A stretch of 64,000 bases of DNA from an uncultured Parabacteroides sp. (lineage in GTDB: Bacteria > Bacteroidota > Bacteroidia > Bacteroidales > Tannerellaceae), in contig NZ_CANTZW010000019.1 of assembly GCF_947855115.1 (NCBI RefSeq), forward strand, positions 1-64,000, in the 5' to 3' direction. Under the pieces are notes generated by a model. The model worked only from the letters and a program-made list of their open reading frames with translations, did no database searches and was not told the origin of the DNA. Position 1 is the first letter of the stretch. Each line of letters opens with the position of its first letter. Of this stretch, positions 53,514 through 62,848 are shown piece after piece. The translations under genes and the position numbers were made by a program.

Positions 53514-54806
53514 CTATTCCGGCTTTTTCCCTTTCCGGCGACGGCGATTGCGCAAGGCATCGTATCCCCAAACCAACAACAAAGGTACGGTAAAACTCAA
53601 TAAGTTGGTTATTAGCCGGGCATCTTCTTTCGCTTTCCAGTCGGTATTTCCTTCCAGATAGCCGTTTATGATCGTTTTCAGATCTTCCTCCTGCGGGATA
53701 TCGTTGTAGTGCCATTTCATCAAGATCGTACCTTTCTTCAGCAAGACCAATCCGGGATTGGAGCGGATGATGGTTTTCAAAAGGACATCGTCGGCCATGA
53801 GGAACGGATACTCGGCACCGGTATTATCGCTCCACGTGGCGATGGCTTCAGCGGAAGAGCCCGTCACGCAATAGAAACCCAGGCCATTCTCCAAGGCATA
53901 ATCATATACGCTGTTGATCTCATCGATACGTTCGTCGTCCGCATTCTCCAGACGGGGGGCGACCAGCAGGAAAAGGCCTTTCGGATCGTCCAGCAACCGG
54001 GCGGTCACATCCGCGCCATCCTTGTCATAAATCAGGAATCCGGTGACGGGAGGAACGTATCCTTGTTTGATCAGCTCGGTCTTTGAATCTACGAAAGTCC
54101 ACGTGCTATCATCGGCAGGAACATTTTCCAAGGAGAATTCTTTCCGTACGCCATCTTTCTCGTAAATGAAAGAATACGCATACTCGTCCTCCGGCGCACC
54201 TTCCGGCACGGACATCAAGGCCGGGATATTCGCTCCCAACTTATAGGGACGGAAATCCAGTATCGGCAAATGATTATAATTCCGGTAAGCAAAACCGATC
54301 GCAAAGACATACGCCCACAAAGCCACGAACCAATAGACATGGAAGGTATAGCCTTGCAAAAGCCGTTGATTATGGATGAACACATAAATAGCGGCAGCCA
54401 AGAGCACGATATTCTTATAGAAGGTCTGCCAATTACTGATTACCAAGGCATCCCCGAAGCAACCGCAATCCGACACGGGATTAAAGATCGCCAGGTACAA
54501 CGTGAGCGGTGTCATAAAAGACATCATCAACAAAGTCAAGAAGGTCGTATACCGCCGGTACACCCCTAATAACATACAGATACCCAGCATGAACTCCAAC
54601 GCAGACAAGTTGAAGGAGATCAAGACCGTGAAAGGTTGGAGCTTATCCAGCCCAAAGGAAGTCAGATAATCGCCAATCTTAATAGCTCCTCCCATGGGAT
54701 CGACAGCCTTCACCGCCCCGGAGAAGATAAAGACAACTCCCAACAACAGCCGACAGGCCTCCGCAATCACTTTCTTTACAGTCTCCTTATATTCCATGCA
54801 GCTCAT
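53514..54806 (-). CDS. DoxX/MauE-like membrane protein, BT_3928 family
   Basis: A 430-residue inner-membrane protein: a DoxX/MauE-like bundle at the N-terminus (about 10-185, four to five helices, LLLGVVFIFSGAVKAVDPMGGAIK, GCMLLG-like segments and CGCFGDALVISN with a Cys-X-Cys), a soluble domain (about 190-400) with a thioredoxin-like feel but no visible CXXC, and a final transmembrane helix (about 402-420). It starts four bases inside the DUF1599 stop (ATGA); an alternative ATG lies three codons in. Family known in Bacteroidales, function unresolved. Confidence 0.82.
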   Translation of the reverse strand: MSCMEYKETVKKVIAEACRLLLGVVFIFSGAVKAVDPMGGAIKIGDYLTSFGLDKLQPFTVLISFNLSALEFMLGICMLLGVYRRYTTFLTLLMMSFMTPLTLYLAIFNPVSDCGCFGDALVISNWQTFYKNIVLLAAAIYVFIHNQRLLQGYTFHVYWFVALWAYVFAIGFAYRNYNHLPILDFRPYKLGANIPALMSVPEGAPEDEYAYSFIYEKDGVRKEFSLENVPADDSTWTFVDSKTELIKQGYVPPVTGFLIYDKDGADVTARLLDDPKGLFLLVAPRLENADDERIDEINSVYDYALENGLGFYCVTGSSAEAIATWSDNTGAEYPFLMADDVLLKTIIRSNPGLVLLKKGTILMKWHYNDIPQEEDLKTIINGYLEGNTDWKAKEDARLITNLLSFTVPLLLVWGYDALRNRRRRKGKKPE

Positions 54807-55348
54807 TCCTCGCCAAACTCCAGCTTGATCAAGCCGAAAAGGGCATAATTGATCATGTCCATGTAATTCGCGTCCACTCCCTCGGAGACAAGCGTCTTGC
54901 CCCCATGACTCTCGATTTGCTTAGTCCGGTAAATCTTCATCAAGATAAGATCCGTATACGAGCTGATACGCATACCGCGCCACGCCTCATCGTAGTCGTG
55001 ATTCTTGGCGTACATCAGTTCCTTCGTCTTCGTAATATATTTATCGTACAAATCCAAGGCCTCCTTTATCGTGATATCGGTCGTATCCGCAAATCCCAGC
55101 GCCAATTGGATCAAACCGATCACGCCATAGTTAACGATGGCGATAAACTCCGGTCGAATTCCCTCGTCCACCATACTCGTTCCCTTGATCTCCAAGCTAC
55201 GGATACGGTTCGCCTTGATAAATATCTGGTCGGTAACCGACTGGGGGCGCATAATCCTCCACGAAGGCCCGTAATCCTCCAACTTCTTCTCGAACAGCTC
55301 CCGGCACAGGGAGATCACTCGCTCGAATTGTTCCTTTGTATTTGGCAT
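54803..55348 (-). CDS. DUF1599 protein
   Basis: A 181-residue cytoplasmic protein made of two similar halves: LEDYGPSWRIMRPQSVTDQIFIKANRIRSLE in the first and NHDYDEAWRGMRISSYTDLILMKIYRTKQIE in the second. Each is followed by a GxxxxxMxxINYxxxGLIQLxxG segment. This internal duplication is the DUF1599 signature. No catalytic activity is established. It heads the operon with the BT_3928-family gene, tpiA, the SPOR gene and folE. A weak -7-like box (TATATTCG, minus) lies at about 55369-55376. Confidence 0.88.
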   Translation of the reverse strand: MPNTKEQFERVISLCRELFEKKLEDYGPSWRIMRPQSVTDQIFIKANRIRSLEIKGTSMVDEGIRPEFIAIVNYGVIGLIQLALGFADTTDITIKEALDLYDKYITKTKELMYAKNHDYDEAWRGMRISSYTDLILMKIYRTKQIESHGGKTLVSEGVDANYMDMINYALFGLIKLEFGEE

Positions 55349-55450
55349 ACTATCCTAGATTATACCCGCGAATATAGGAAAAAAGCCGTAGATGTTCTCT
55401 CAAATTCAAGACAACAAAAGCTAATAAGGCAAACGGGAAGAGGTTACAAC

Positions 55451-55476
55451 GAAAAAAGCCGCTAACAAAGCGGCTT
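55451..55476 (-). terminator. Terminator of the M23/LysM peptidase gene
   Basis: AAGCCGCT and AGCGGCTT pair perfectly over 8 bp around a 5-base loop (55456-55476), followed on the minus strand by a T-run. It lies about 30 bases past the peptidase stop. Confidence 0.85.
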
Positions 55477-55506
55477 CCTTTCGTTTCCTTACATCTTATA
55501 TATTAG

Positions 55507-56748
55507 TTATGAACAACGTAATGAGCGTCCTAAACGCAACACGGTAGTCTTAGTGATACCATTCAATTCGCAAAGCTTCTTGACGGAAGTACCATATTTT
55601 TTCGCGATAGCGCCAAGTGTATCGCCCGATTTAATACGGTGGTAAACCGGTGTAGCCTCCGTATCATTCATCGTATTCGCGCTTTTACCTAAAGAAGCGG
55701 TAGCGGAAGCGCCTGCCTGCACCGTGATTTTCCCGGAAGGGCTGGAAGCGGTTGATTTCTTCCGCGTTTGTTTTTTGGAAGTCGCCTTGGCCGCTGTCTC
55801 TATTCCGGCGTTGCAGCGAATAGACTGCCCTATACGCAACACCGAAGTGCTTTTCAATCCATTCAGACGGCAAAGCTCACCTACTGTCGTTCCGTATATA
55901 CGGGCGATCTTACCTAAAGTGTCACCGGATTTTACACGGTGGTAAACCAGTTGGTTATTGGAAGAAGTATAAATATTACTCTTACGTCCGTTGATCTTCA
56001 CATTACGGAACACATATTGGTCTTGATGAGGCACACAACTCTCGAAATCTATAATATCGGCGGGGTTGATAGCCTGGCCCAAGAAACGGGTCTCGAAATG
56101 CAGGTGAGAACCGGTGGAGCGTCCTGTATTACCTCCCAAGGCAATCGGGTCTCCCGCACGGACGATATCATTTATACCGACCAAGAACTTAGACAAATGG
56201 CCATATACAGTTTCCAAGCCATTCGGATGACGAACCACTAAGTAATAGCCATATCCCCTGCGCTCGAAATTCTTGATACGCACCTTACCATCGAAAGCCG
56301 CACGGATCGTATCGCCAACCTGAACCTTTAAGTCAATCCCCCTATGCATCCTGCGCCGGCGAGGTCCGTATTTAGAGGTGACCCGAATCATCGTGTCGAT
56401 CGGCAACACAAACGTCGAACAATCAATCACGCAAGAATCCGGCATATCCACCTTTTTACCCCGGAAAGGATTCACCCATTCATTCGTCCATTCACCGTAT
56501 AGCTCATCTGCCGGAAACATCAAGTTCTCTCTCGCCTCTAGCTCCGCTCTCTCATTAATCTCCGCAAGCTCTTTCAGAGCCATATCCTTCTTAAAACCGA
56601 CACGGTCGGCCATCAATTCCGATACACGTTTGTCCATCAATTTGTGGGTCGGATGGCTGGGGGTCTCCGGTTTCTCCGGATTTTCCGCACTCGCGGTCGA
56701 TACCATCGCAGCGGCACAACAAATGAATAGATATGTTTTTATACTCAT
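55507..56748 (-). CDS. M23 peptidoglycan endopeptidase with two LysM domains
   Basis: A 413-residue exported cell-wall hydrolase. Signal peptide about 1-21; helical linker (22-95); M23 domain (about 118-230) with all metal/catalytic residues: His135 and Asp139 (MHRGIDLK), His184 (YGHLS), and His215/His217 (GSHLHFE). Two LysM domains follow (about 270-312 and 370-413, YHRVKSGDTLGKIARIYGT and YHRIKSGDTLGAIAKKYGT), separated by a Lys/Ser-rich linker. Because the active site is complete it should cut peptide cross-links, unlike the degenerate NlpD/EnvC types. Monocistronic. Confidence 0.93.
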   Translation of the reverse strand: MSIKTYLFICCAAAMVSTASAENPEKPETPSHPTHKLMDKRVSELMADRVGFKKDMALKELAEINERAELEARENLMFPADELYGEWTNEWVNPFRGKKVDMPDSCVIDCSTFVLPIDTMIRVTSKYGPRRRRMHRGIDLKVQVGDTIRAAFDGKVRIKNFERRGYGYYLVVRHPNGLETVYGHLSKFLVGINDIVRAGDPIALGGNTGRSTGSHLHFETRFLGQAINPADIIDFESCVPHQDQYVFRNVKINGRKSNIYTSSNNQLVYHRVKSGDTLGKIARIYGTTVGELCRLNGLKSTSVLRIGQSIRCNAGIETAAKATSKKQTRKKSTASSPSGKITVQAGASATASLGKSANTMNDTEATPVYHRIKSGDTLGAIAKKYGTSVKKLCELNGITKTTVLRLGRSLRCS

Positions 56749-56958
56749 TTTTTGATAACTTTCATTCTTATAATTCAGGATAAAACAGCAATACCCGGCA
56801 TCTCTGCCTGATTGTCAACTTGTCAAAGTTCGGAAATTTGAATAACCCGGCAAAATCGATTAACGAAAAATTTCTGCAATAACTTTTTGAGGAAGCGAAA
56901 TTAGCGAACAAACAGATTAAATATCAATGCCTTGCGCAATAATATGTTTCACAACATA

Positions 56959-59055
56959 TCAGCTAATCATCCCCCAATTTATCTTCCTAGCGAATAGAGT
57001 TTTGAGCCTTTCGCTCAATATCCGATGCTGTTCGGACAATAATTCGGGGTCTTCGTCAAGAACTCCCTGAGCGATATCCCGCGCGTATTGAAGTATTTGC
57101 CCGTCGGCAGCCAAATCCGCTATTTTAAGGTCTATCCCCTCGCCACTTTGCCGGGTACCTTCCAAGTCCCCGTGCCCCCGAAGACGAAGATCTGCCTCCG
57201 CAATCTCAAAACCATTCGTGCTGTTCACCATAATCTCCAGCCGTTTCCGGGTATCGTTACTCAGCTTATAGGAAGAGACCAAGATACAATAGGACTGCTC
57301 AGCGCCGCGACCTACCCGGCCGCGAAGCTGGTGAAGTTGCGACAAGCCGAAACGCTCGGCGCTCTCGATCACCATAACCGAGGCGTTCGGCACGTTCACG
57401 CCGACCTCTATGACCGTAGTCGCCATCAAGATCTGCGCCTCACCGGAGATAAACTTCTGCATCTCCTTCTCCTTATCCGCCGCTTTCATGCGGCCATGCA
57501 CCATACAAACCTTATACTCGGGGAAAACCTCCTTGAACGTCTCGAAACCAGCCTCCAAGTCCTTATAATCCAGTTTCTCGTTTCCTTCAATCAACGGATA
57601 CACCACATAGACCTGCCGTCCTTTCCGTATCTCTTTCCGGAGGAACTCATAAAGCTGCGCCTTTTTATTATCATAGCGATGGAGAGTCTGTATCGGTTTG
57701 CGCCCCGGCGGTAACTCATCGATCACCGATACATCCAAGTCTCCATACAAAGTCATCGCCAAGGTACGGGGAATCGGGGTAGCCGTCATCACCAGCACAT
57801 GCGGGACGACCGCGTTCTTCTTCCAAAGGCGCGAGCGCTGCTCTACGCCAAAACGATGCTGCTCGTCAATGATCGCTAATCCCAGCGAAGCAAAAACCAC
57901 CGTCTCCTCGATCAGCGCATGCGTCCCGATCACGATCTGTATCTCACCGCTAGCGATGGCCGGCAATATCTTATCCCGCTCCTTTTTCTTGGTAGAGCCT
58001 GTCAAAAGGGCGACCTTCACGTCCATATCTTTCAGGAATCCCATGATCGTGGCATAGTGCTGGGCCGCCAATATCTCGGTAGGCGCCATCATACATGCCT
58101 GGCAATGATTATCTATCGCCAGCAGCATCGCCAACAAGCCCACCAATGTCTTACCACTTCCCACGTCTCCCTGCAACAAGCGGTTCATTTGCCGTCCGCT
58201 CCCCATATCGGCCCGGATCTCACGTACCACCCGCTTCTGGGCATTCGTCAGCTCGAAAGGCAGATACTCCTTATAAAAGGTATTGAAATAATGTCCGACC
58301 GTGGGGAACAAGATCCCCTTCAGCTTCAACCTCCGGACGTTAGCGGTACGCAATATATTCAATTGTATAAAGAAAAGCTCATCGAACTTCAGACGTAGCT
58401 GGGCATCGCGTAACTTAACGGCAGATTCCGGGAAATGGATATTCCGCATCGCCTCCGTCATAGACATCATACGGACACGCTCCAGCACATCGGGGGAAAG
58501 CGTCTCCGGAACCTCCCAGTTCAACCAGCTTAACAGGGTATATTGCAGGTTCTGGATCGCCCGGGAGTTTAGGAAAGACTTTTTCATCCGCTCCGAGGTA
58601 CTGTAAAACGGGGTCAAGCCTTTCGCCACTTGATCTGCCTGATCCAGGGAATCGATATCCGGATGCGGTATATTATAGGTATGCCCAAACTCCGTAGGTT
58701 TTCCGAAAACGATATATTCGGTATTCAGGCGGTATTTATCCGTCACATAATTCAAGCCCTTGAACCATACCAGGTCAATCGTACCCGTACCATCCGAGAA
58801 CTTAGCCACCAAACGTTTGCTCCGTCCCTCGCCCAGCGTATCGAAATAAAGGATCTGCCCCTTTAGTTGGATATAAGGCATATTCCCGCTAATCTCCGCG
58901 ACCTTATAAAACCGGCTACGGTCTATATATTTATAGGGGAAATAAAAAAGCAGGTCCTCATACGAGGATATCCCCGCCTCTTTTTGCAGGATATCCGCCT
59001 TCTTGGGCCCTACTCCCGGCAAGTACGTGATCGATCGCTTATCAAGGTCCAGCAT
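56959..59055 (-). CDS. recG: ATP-dependent DNA helicase RecG
   Basis: A 698-residue branched-DNA helicase that remodels stalled forks and Holliday junctions. The N-terminal wedge/OB region (about 1-240) starts with ITYLPGVGPKKADIL. Helicase motifs follow: Walker A GDVGSGKT, DEQH box IIDEQHRFGVEQR, motif III VLVMTATPIPRTLAMTLYGD, and motif VI LHQLRGRVGRGAEQSYCIL. Length is normal. It is 22 bases downstream of ispD and last in the S8-xseA-xseB-ispD-recG run. ruvA elsewhere in the window acts on the same junction substrates. Confidence 0.97.
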   Translation of the reverse strand: MLDLDKRSITYLPGVGPKKADILQKEAGISSYEDLLFYFPYKYIDRSRFYKVAEISGNMPYIQLKGQILYFDTLGEGRSKRLVAKFSDGTGTIDLVWFKGLNYVTDKYRLNTEYIVFGKPTEFGHTYNIPHPDIDSLDQADQVAKGLTPFYSTSERMKKSFLNSRAIQNLQYTLLSWLNWEVPETLSPDVLERVRMMSMTEAMRNIHFPESAVKLRDAQLRLKFDELFFIQLNILRTANVRRLKLKGILFPTVGHYFNTFYKEYLPFELTNAQKRVVREIRADMGSGRQMNRLLQGDVGSGKTLVGLLAMLLAIDNHCQACMMAPTEILAAQHYATIMGFLKDMDVKVALLTGSTKKKERDKILPAIASGEIQIVIGTHALIEETVVFASLGLAIIDEQHRFGVEQRSRLWKKNAVVPHVLVMTATPIPRTLAMTLYGDLDVSVIDELPPGRKPIQTLHRYDNKKAQLYEFLRKEIRKGRQVYVVYPLIEGNEKLDYKDLEAGFETFKEVFPEYKVCMVHGRMKAADKEKEMQKFISGEAQILMATTVIEVGVNVPNASVMVIESAERFGLSQLHQLRGRVGRGAEQSYCILVSSYKLSNDTRKRLEIMVNSTNGFEIAEADLRLRGHGDLEGTRQSGEGIDLKIADLAADGQILQYARDIAQGVLDEDPELLSEQHRILSERLKTLFARKINWGMIS

Positions 59056-59077
59056 AACGTTTATGATTTTTCAGGTT

Positions 59078-59779
59078 TTACCGGGCAAACATCGCTTCCG
59101 CTATTAACAAATCAAAAGGGGTGGTAATCTTGATATTCTCACGATCGCCGGGAACCGTATCGATCGCATGCCCCATCGCCTCCACCACGGAGGCATCATC
59201 CGTAAACAGAGACGAATAAGGTTGCTCATAAGCTTTTGCCAATATCCCCAGGTCGAACACTTGCGGGGTTTGTACTGCCACATAGCGGGAACGGTCTACC
59301 GGGTGGCTCCCTTTTCCGTCCGTCTCGCGCAGAGAATCGATCATCGGAACTACCGGGATAACGGCTCCCTTGGCAGCCGCCTTGTCAAAGCAAGCCCCGA
59401 TAACCTCCGGAGAGACGAAAGGGCGAACACCATCATGCACGGCGACCAAGCTCAGATCGCCCTCCTCAATCCCTTTCCGGCATCTTTCCTCCAAAATCCA
59501 ACCCAATCCATTCTTGACCGAAAAGAAACGAGTATCTCCCCCCTTCACGATCGCATGCGGAACCTTGCAACCGATTTCCTTGCAAAGCATATTCCAATAC
59601 GGTAGATGATCTTCCGGAAGGACAAGGATTATACGCGCGGAAGCATCCCAACGATGAAAAGCCTCCAACGTATGCATCAAAAGGGGTTTCCCTCGCATGG
59701 GAATAAACTGTTTCGGCAGATCTCCCCCCATACGCAGGCCTTTGCCGCCGGCTACGATCAAGACGTACTTATCCATCAA
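59078..59779 (-). CDS. ispD: 2-C-methyl-D-erythritol 4-phosphate cytidylyltransferase
   Basis: A 233-residue enzyme that makes CDP-methylerythritol from MEP and CTP, the third MEP-pathway step (dxs of the pathway lies at 17491-19389). The N-terminal nucleotide-binding VAGGKGLRMGGDLPKQF (about 9-25), HDGVRPFV (about 113-120) and RYVAVQTPQVFD (about 166-177) are diagnostic. It overlaps the xseB stop by four bases (ATGA), so it is translated with xseB. Confidence 0.96.
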   Translation of the reverse strand: MMDKYVLIVAGGKGLRMGGDLPKQFIPMRGKPLLMHTLEAFHRWDASARIILVLPEDHLPYWNMLCKEIGCKVPHAIVKGGDTRFFSVKNGLGWILEERCRKGIEEGDLSLVAVHDGVRPFVSPEVIGACFDKAAAKGAVIPVVPMIDSLRETDGKGSHPVDRSRYVAVQTPQVFDLGILAKAYEQPYSSLFTDDASVVEAMGHAIDTVPGDRENIKITTPFDLLIAEAMFAR

Positions 59780-59973
59780 TCCAACTCCTCCAATACTTTT
59801 TTAACTTCCTCATCCACCTTATATAATTTCTCCTTGCAGAGCTTAATCAAACGGGTAGCCTCTTTTACCTTCTCCGACAGGATATCGACATCCAAGTCTC
59901 CATGCTCGATCTCGGCTACGATCTTTCGAAGCTTCTCTACCGCCTCGTTATATGTTTCCTCTTTCTTTGCCAT
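59776..59973 (-). CDS. xseB: Exodeoxyribonuclease VII small subunit
   Basis: A 65-residue helical protein matching XseB: TYNEAVEKLRKIVAEIEHGDLDVD (about 8-31), then LSEKVKEATRLIKLCKEKL. Several copies bind one XseA to form the single-strand DNA exonuclease VII. It follows xseA after a 67-base spacer containing a hairpin and overlaps ispD by four bases. Confidence 0.95.
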   Translation of the reverse strand: MAKKEETYNEAVEKLRKIVAEIEHGDLDVDILSEKVKEATRLIKLCKEKLYKVDEEVKKVLEELD

Positions 59974-60004
59974 AACCTTCTTTATTTAGTTGACAGTTGG
60001 CAAA

Positions 60005-60043
60005 TGACAGTTGGCCGTTAATCCAAACGCAAGGCAACTGTCA
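60005..60043. repeat. TTGTCAA/CAACTGTCA repeats and hairpin between xseA and xseB
   Basis: TGACAGTTG (60005-60013) pairs perfectly with CAACTGTCA (60035-60043). Further TTGACAGTTGG and TTGTCAACC copies flank it, running into the last xseA codons. It could adjust the XseA:XseB ratio. The word family resembles that at 13912-13946. Confidence 0.55.
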
Positions 60044-61384
60044 CTTGTCAACCGTATTAATAATGCTTTTTACCTCACCATCGATGAAACGGGTCGTCAA
60101 CTCATCGCCGGCCCGCAAATCGGCGGCATGCTTGATAATCTTGCCATCTTTCAGGGTTAAACTATATCCCCGCCTCAAGATATAATCGGGAGAAGCCATC
60201 TTGACAAACTGCTCCGTAAGCTGGATAAAACGTCCTCCCTCGGAAATTTTAGAGGCGACCCCGTTCCGTAAGCGAAGCTCCGTATTCTCAAGTACCGACT
60301 GGCGGCGAGACAACAGGCCCGATACCATCGAAGGTAAACGACTCGCTATCGTCTGCAACCCCGAGCGATTCCGCTCGATCCGGTTTACCACGATAGAAGG
60401 GAAACGGGTAGCTACCAATTGTAGATAGTTTTTCTGGCGGGATAGGATATCCATAGCCAATAAACTCACCCCCTGCCGCAAACTTTCCAACTCCTCGCCA
60501 ACGCTATCCATCCGTGAAATAAGGAACTCGGCGACAGCGGTCGGTGTCTTCATCCGGGTATGCGCCACCAGATCCACGACCGTATCATCCCGCTCATGCC
60601 CGATACCCGTGATAATCGGTAAAGGAAATTGAGCGCAATTCGCAGCCAACAGATAAGAGTCGAAGCTATTCAAATCAGAGGTAGCCCCACCCCCGCGGAT
60701 AATCACGACCACATCAAAAAGATCCTGATGCCGGTAAATCCGGTCTAAAGCGGCTATCACCGAAGCCTCCGTCCGTTCTCCCTGCATCAAGGCCGGGAAC
60801 AATTTGGTATAGAACGGATAACCTCCTTTATTCCGTGTCAACTGGTTCATAAAATCCTCGTAGCCGGCAGCCGTCGGGGAAGTAATGACAGCGATCCTTC
60901 TGGGAAGTAGCGGAAAAGGCAACTCCTTGTTCAGCGCGAACACCCCTTCCTCCTGCAATTGCCGGATGATCTCCATGCGCTTACGCACCATATCTCCCAA
61001 CGTATAAGCCGGATCAATATCCAATACCGTAAGGCTCAACCCATACAGCTCATGGAACTCGACGGAAACCTTGACCAGCACTTTCAAGCCCGAGGCGAAC
61101 ATCTGCCCGGTTTCCATCTCGAAATAAGGTTTCAGCATACGAAACGTCTTCGCCCAGATAGACCCCCGCACCTTGGCTACCAATTGCCCGGTCTGCGCGT
61201 TCTTCTCCACGAATTCCAGATAACAATGCCCCGAAGCGGTATTCACCCGCACGTCGCTCATCTCCGCACGTACCCAGCAAGTATCCGGGAAAGCCCTCGA
61301 CAGCGCTCCCCGTATACGAGTATTCAGCTCCAGCAACGACAGAGCCTCTCTCCCCTCCGATAAGTTATTTAGACTTGGCCGCAT
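60041..61384 (-). CDS. xseA: Exodeoxyribonuclease VII large subunit
   Basis: A 447-residue catalytic subunit of exonuclease VII. N-terminal OB fold (about 15-110, CWVRAEMSDVRVNTASGHCYLEFVEKN), then the catalytic domain with IAVITSPTAAGYEDFMNQL, VVVIIRGGGATSDLNSFDSYLLAANCAQFPLPIITGIGHERDDTVVDLVAHTRMKTPTAVAEFL-type motifs (about 165-300), and a long coiled coil. ATG 61384 (MRPSLNNLSE) is chosen over an upstream extension that runs into the S8 gene. It still overlaps the S8 stop by 20 bases. Confidence 0.95.
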   Translation of the reverse strand: MRPSLNNLSEGREALSLLELNTRIRGALSRAFPDTCWVRAEMSDVRVNTASGHCYLEFVEKNAQTGQLVAKVRGSIWAKTFRMLKPYFEMETGQMFASGLKVLVKVSVEFHELYGLSLTVLDIDPAYTLGDMVRKRMEIIRQLQEEGVFALNKELPFPLLPRRIAVITSPTAAGYEDFMNQLTRNKGGYPFYTKLFPALMQGERTEASVIAALDRIYRHQDLFDVVVIIRGGGATSDLNSFDSYLLAANCAQFPLPIITGIGHERDDTVVDLVAHTRMKTPTAVAEFLISRMDSVGEELESLRQGVSLLAMDILSRQKNYLQLVATRFPSIVVNRIERNRSGLQTIASRLPSMVSGLLSRRQSVLENTELRLRNGVASKISEGGRFIQLTEQFVKMASPDYILRRGYSLTLKDGKIIKHAADLRAGDELTTRFIDGEVKSIINTVDK

Positions 61385-62747
61385 ATTTACGCTCTTGTTT
61401 ATAGGCTTTATATACATCCGGGATACCATATCCCAACTCCGCGTCCGGTCGCTCAAACTTACTTCCGAAACGCTTCAAGAGAGAGATTATCTCCTTATTC
61501 GTCAGACCGGGAAACGCCTGCCACAGGCAAACACCCAATCCCGCCAAGATCGGCGTAGCGAAAGAAGTCCCGTTCGCGTAACGGATACTCCCGGTGGGAT
61601 CTATCACGCAGCAACCCGTGCCTAAGGCTACCACATCCGGCTTCACCCGATAATCCGCCGTGAAACCGACAGAGCTGAAATTGCTTTTCTTCTTGCGATC
61701 CGTGACAGCGCCTACCGTCAGTATATCCGGGGCGTCCGCGGGAAAGGTTATCTTCCCCCAGCTGCCGCCTCCCTCATTGCCGGCGCTGTTAAACAACAAG
61801 ATCCCTTTCGACGAAGCCATCTTAGCGGCCCGGCTGATCAAGGAAGTATTCCCGTCCAACTGATCCTGATTATAGTTCAGTTCCTCTACGTCGAAGGAAA
61901 AATAACCCAGCGAGGAAGAGACCACGTCTACTCCCACGCTATCGGCAAACTCCATAGCCGCCGTCCAATAATCCTCCTCGATAGGAAACTCCGAACGGCT
62001 ATCCTCGCTCTTTATCAGCCAATATCCGGCTTGGGGGGCCGTACCGATCATCAAGCCCGGAGCGTCAGCGGCCAAGCAAGACAAGACCTTTGTCCCGTGA
62101 TCATCCCCCACGAAAACGCTCTGCCCGGGGAAGACCACGTTATGCGTCCCCAACAATCTCAAGGAATCAAACACGCTGATCCGCTCTACGTTCATGAAAC
62201 CCGCGTCGATCACGGCCACACGCATTCCTTCCCCCTTAAATCCCGCCTCATGCAATTTGATACCGTTCAGCATCTTGATCTGCTCCTCGGCATAACCGTA
62301 AGGCGATTTCTCCGGTTCATCGGTCGGCGTAAACCGTGTGGTATCCTCCTCCTCCGCGGGAATACCGCTCTCCTCATCACCTTTCCAGACCCATTTCACG
62401 GAATCTACGATCGAGAGACGAGAGAGACGCTCGGCAACCAAGCTATCCGGACACGATACAACGACCGTAGAGAACCATTTACTCTCTACCACTGGCTTCC
62501 CTCCGTGAGCGGACAACGTATCCAGATAGGCCCGGGCGATCGGCAGATCCGACTCCGACACGGATATACCCTGCCGGGCCCGCCGCTCGATAGATGCCTT
62601 GGAAAGATATTCCTCCGGGTTATCCAGCGTATAGCCGGAATCCCCTTTATCTTTTAAATAAACCCGGAAACGAAAACTTTCCCCCGCGTATACCCCCAAA
62701 GAAAACAGGCAAAACACGAAAACGAATATCCCTATATATTTACTCAT
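61365..62747 (-). CDS. Secreted S8 subtilisin-like serine protease
   Basis: A 460-residue exported protease: signal peptide (about 1-21, ending GVYAG), a prodomain-like region (about 22-150) and the peptidase S8 domain (about 155-450). The catalytic triad is complete: Asp181 (VAVIDAGF), His217 (GDDHGTKVLSC) and Ser395 (NGTSFATPILAGL), with oxyanion Asn324 (NSAGNEG). There is no type IX C-terminal sorting domain; the chain ends with a basic tail. It has a consensus promoter and overlaps xseA by 20 bases, an odd pairing of a secreted protease with a DNA-repair gene. Confidence 0.93.
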   Translation of the reverse strand: MSKYIGIFVFVFCLFSLGVYAGESFRFRVYLKDKGDSGYTLDNPEEYLSKASIERRARQGISVSESDLPIARAYLDTLSAHGGKPVVESKWFSTVVVSCPDSLVAERLSRLSIVDSVKWVWKGDEESGIPAEEEDTTRFTPTDEPEKSPYGYAEEQIKMLNGIKLHEAGFKGEGMRVAVIDAGFMNVERISVFDSLRLLGTHNVVFPGQSVFVGDDHGTKVLSCLAADAPGLMIGTAPQAGYWLIKSEDSRSEFPIEEDYWTAAMEFADSVGVDVVSSSLGYFSFDVEELNYNQDQLDGNTSLISRAAKMASSKGILLFNSAGNEGGGSWGKITFPADAPDILTVGAVTDRKKKSNFSSVGFTADYRVKPDVVALGTGCCVIDPTGSIRYANGTSFATPILAGLGVCLWQAFPGLTNKEIISLLKRFGSKFERPDAELGYGIPDVYKAYKQERKYAAKSK

Positions 62748-62771
62748 AGAACCTCACATCATTACGAATCA

Positions 62772-62802
62772 CAAAGATAGACGATACCGCCGAATAAACA
62801 AA
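62772..62802 (-). promoter_or_regulatory. Consensus promoter of the S8-xseA-xseB-ispD-recG run
   Basis: TTTG (62799-62802), 19 bases, TATCTTTG (62772-62779) on the minus strand. The -33 element coincides with the end of the upstream regulator gene's terminator T-run. Confidence 0.8.
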
Positions 62803-62830
62803 AAAGCCCGGCGCAGGAATGGGCCGGGCT
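62799..62830 (-). terminator. Terminator of the Lrp/AsnC gene
   Basis: AGCCCGGC and GCCGGGCT form a perfect 8-bp GC-rich stem with a 10-base loop on the minus strand, followed by TTTTTG. It lies about 20 bases past the regulator stop. Confidence 0.88.
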
Positions 62831-62848
62831 GATCTATAATTCTTCGTC

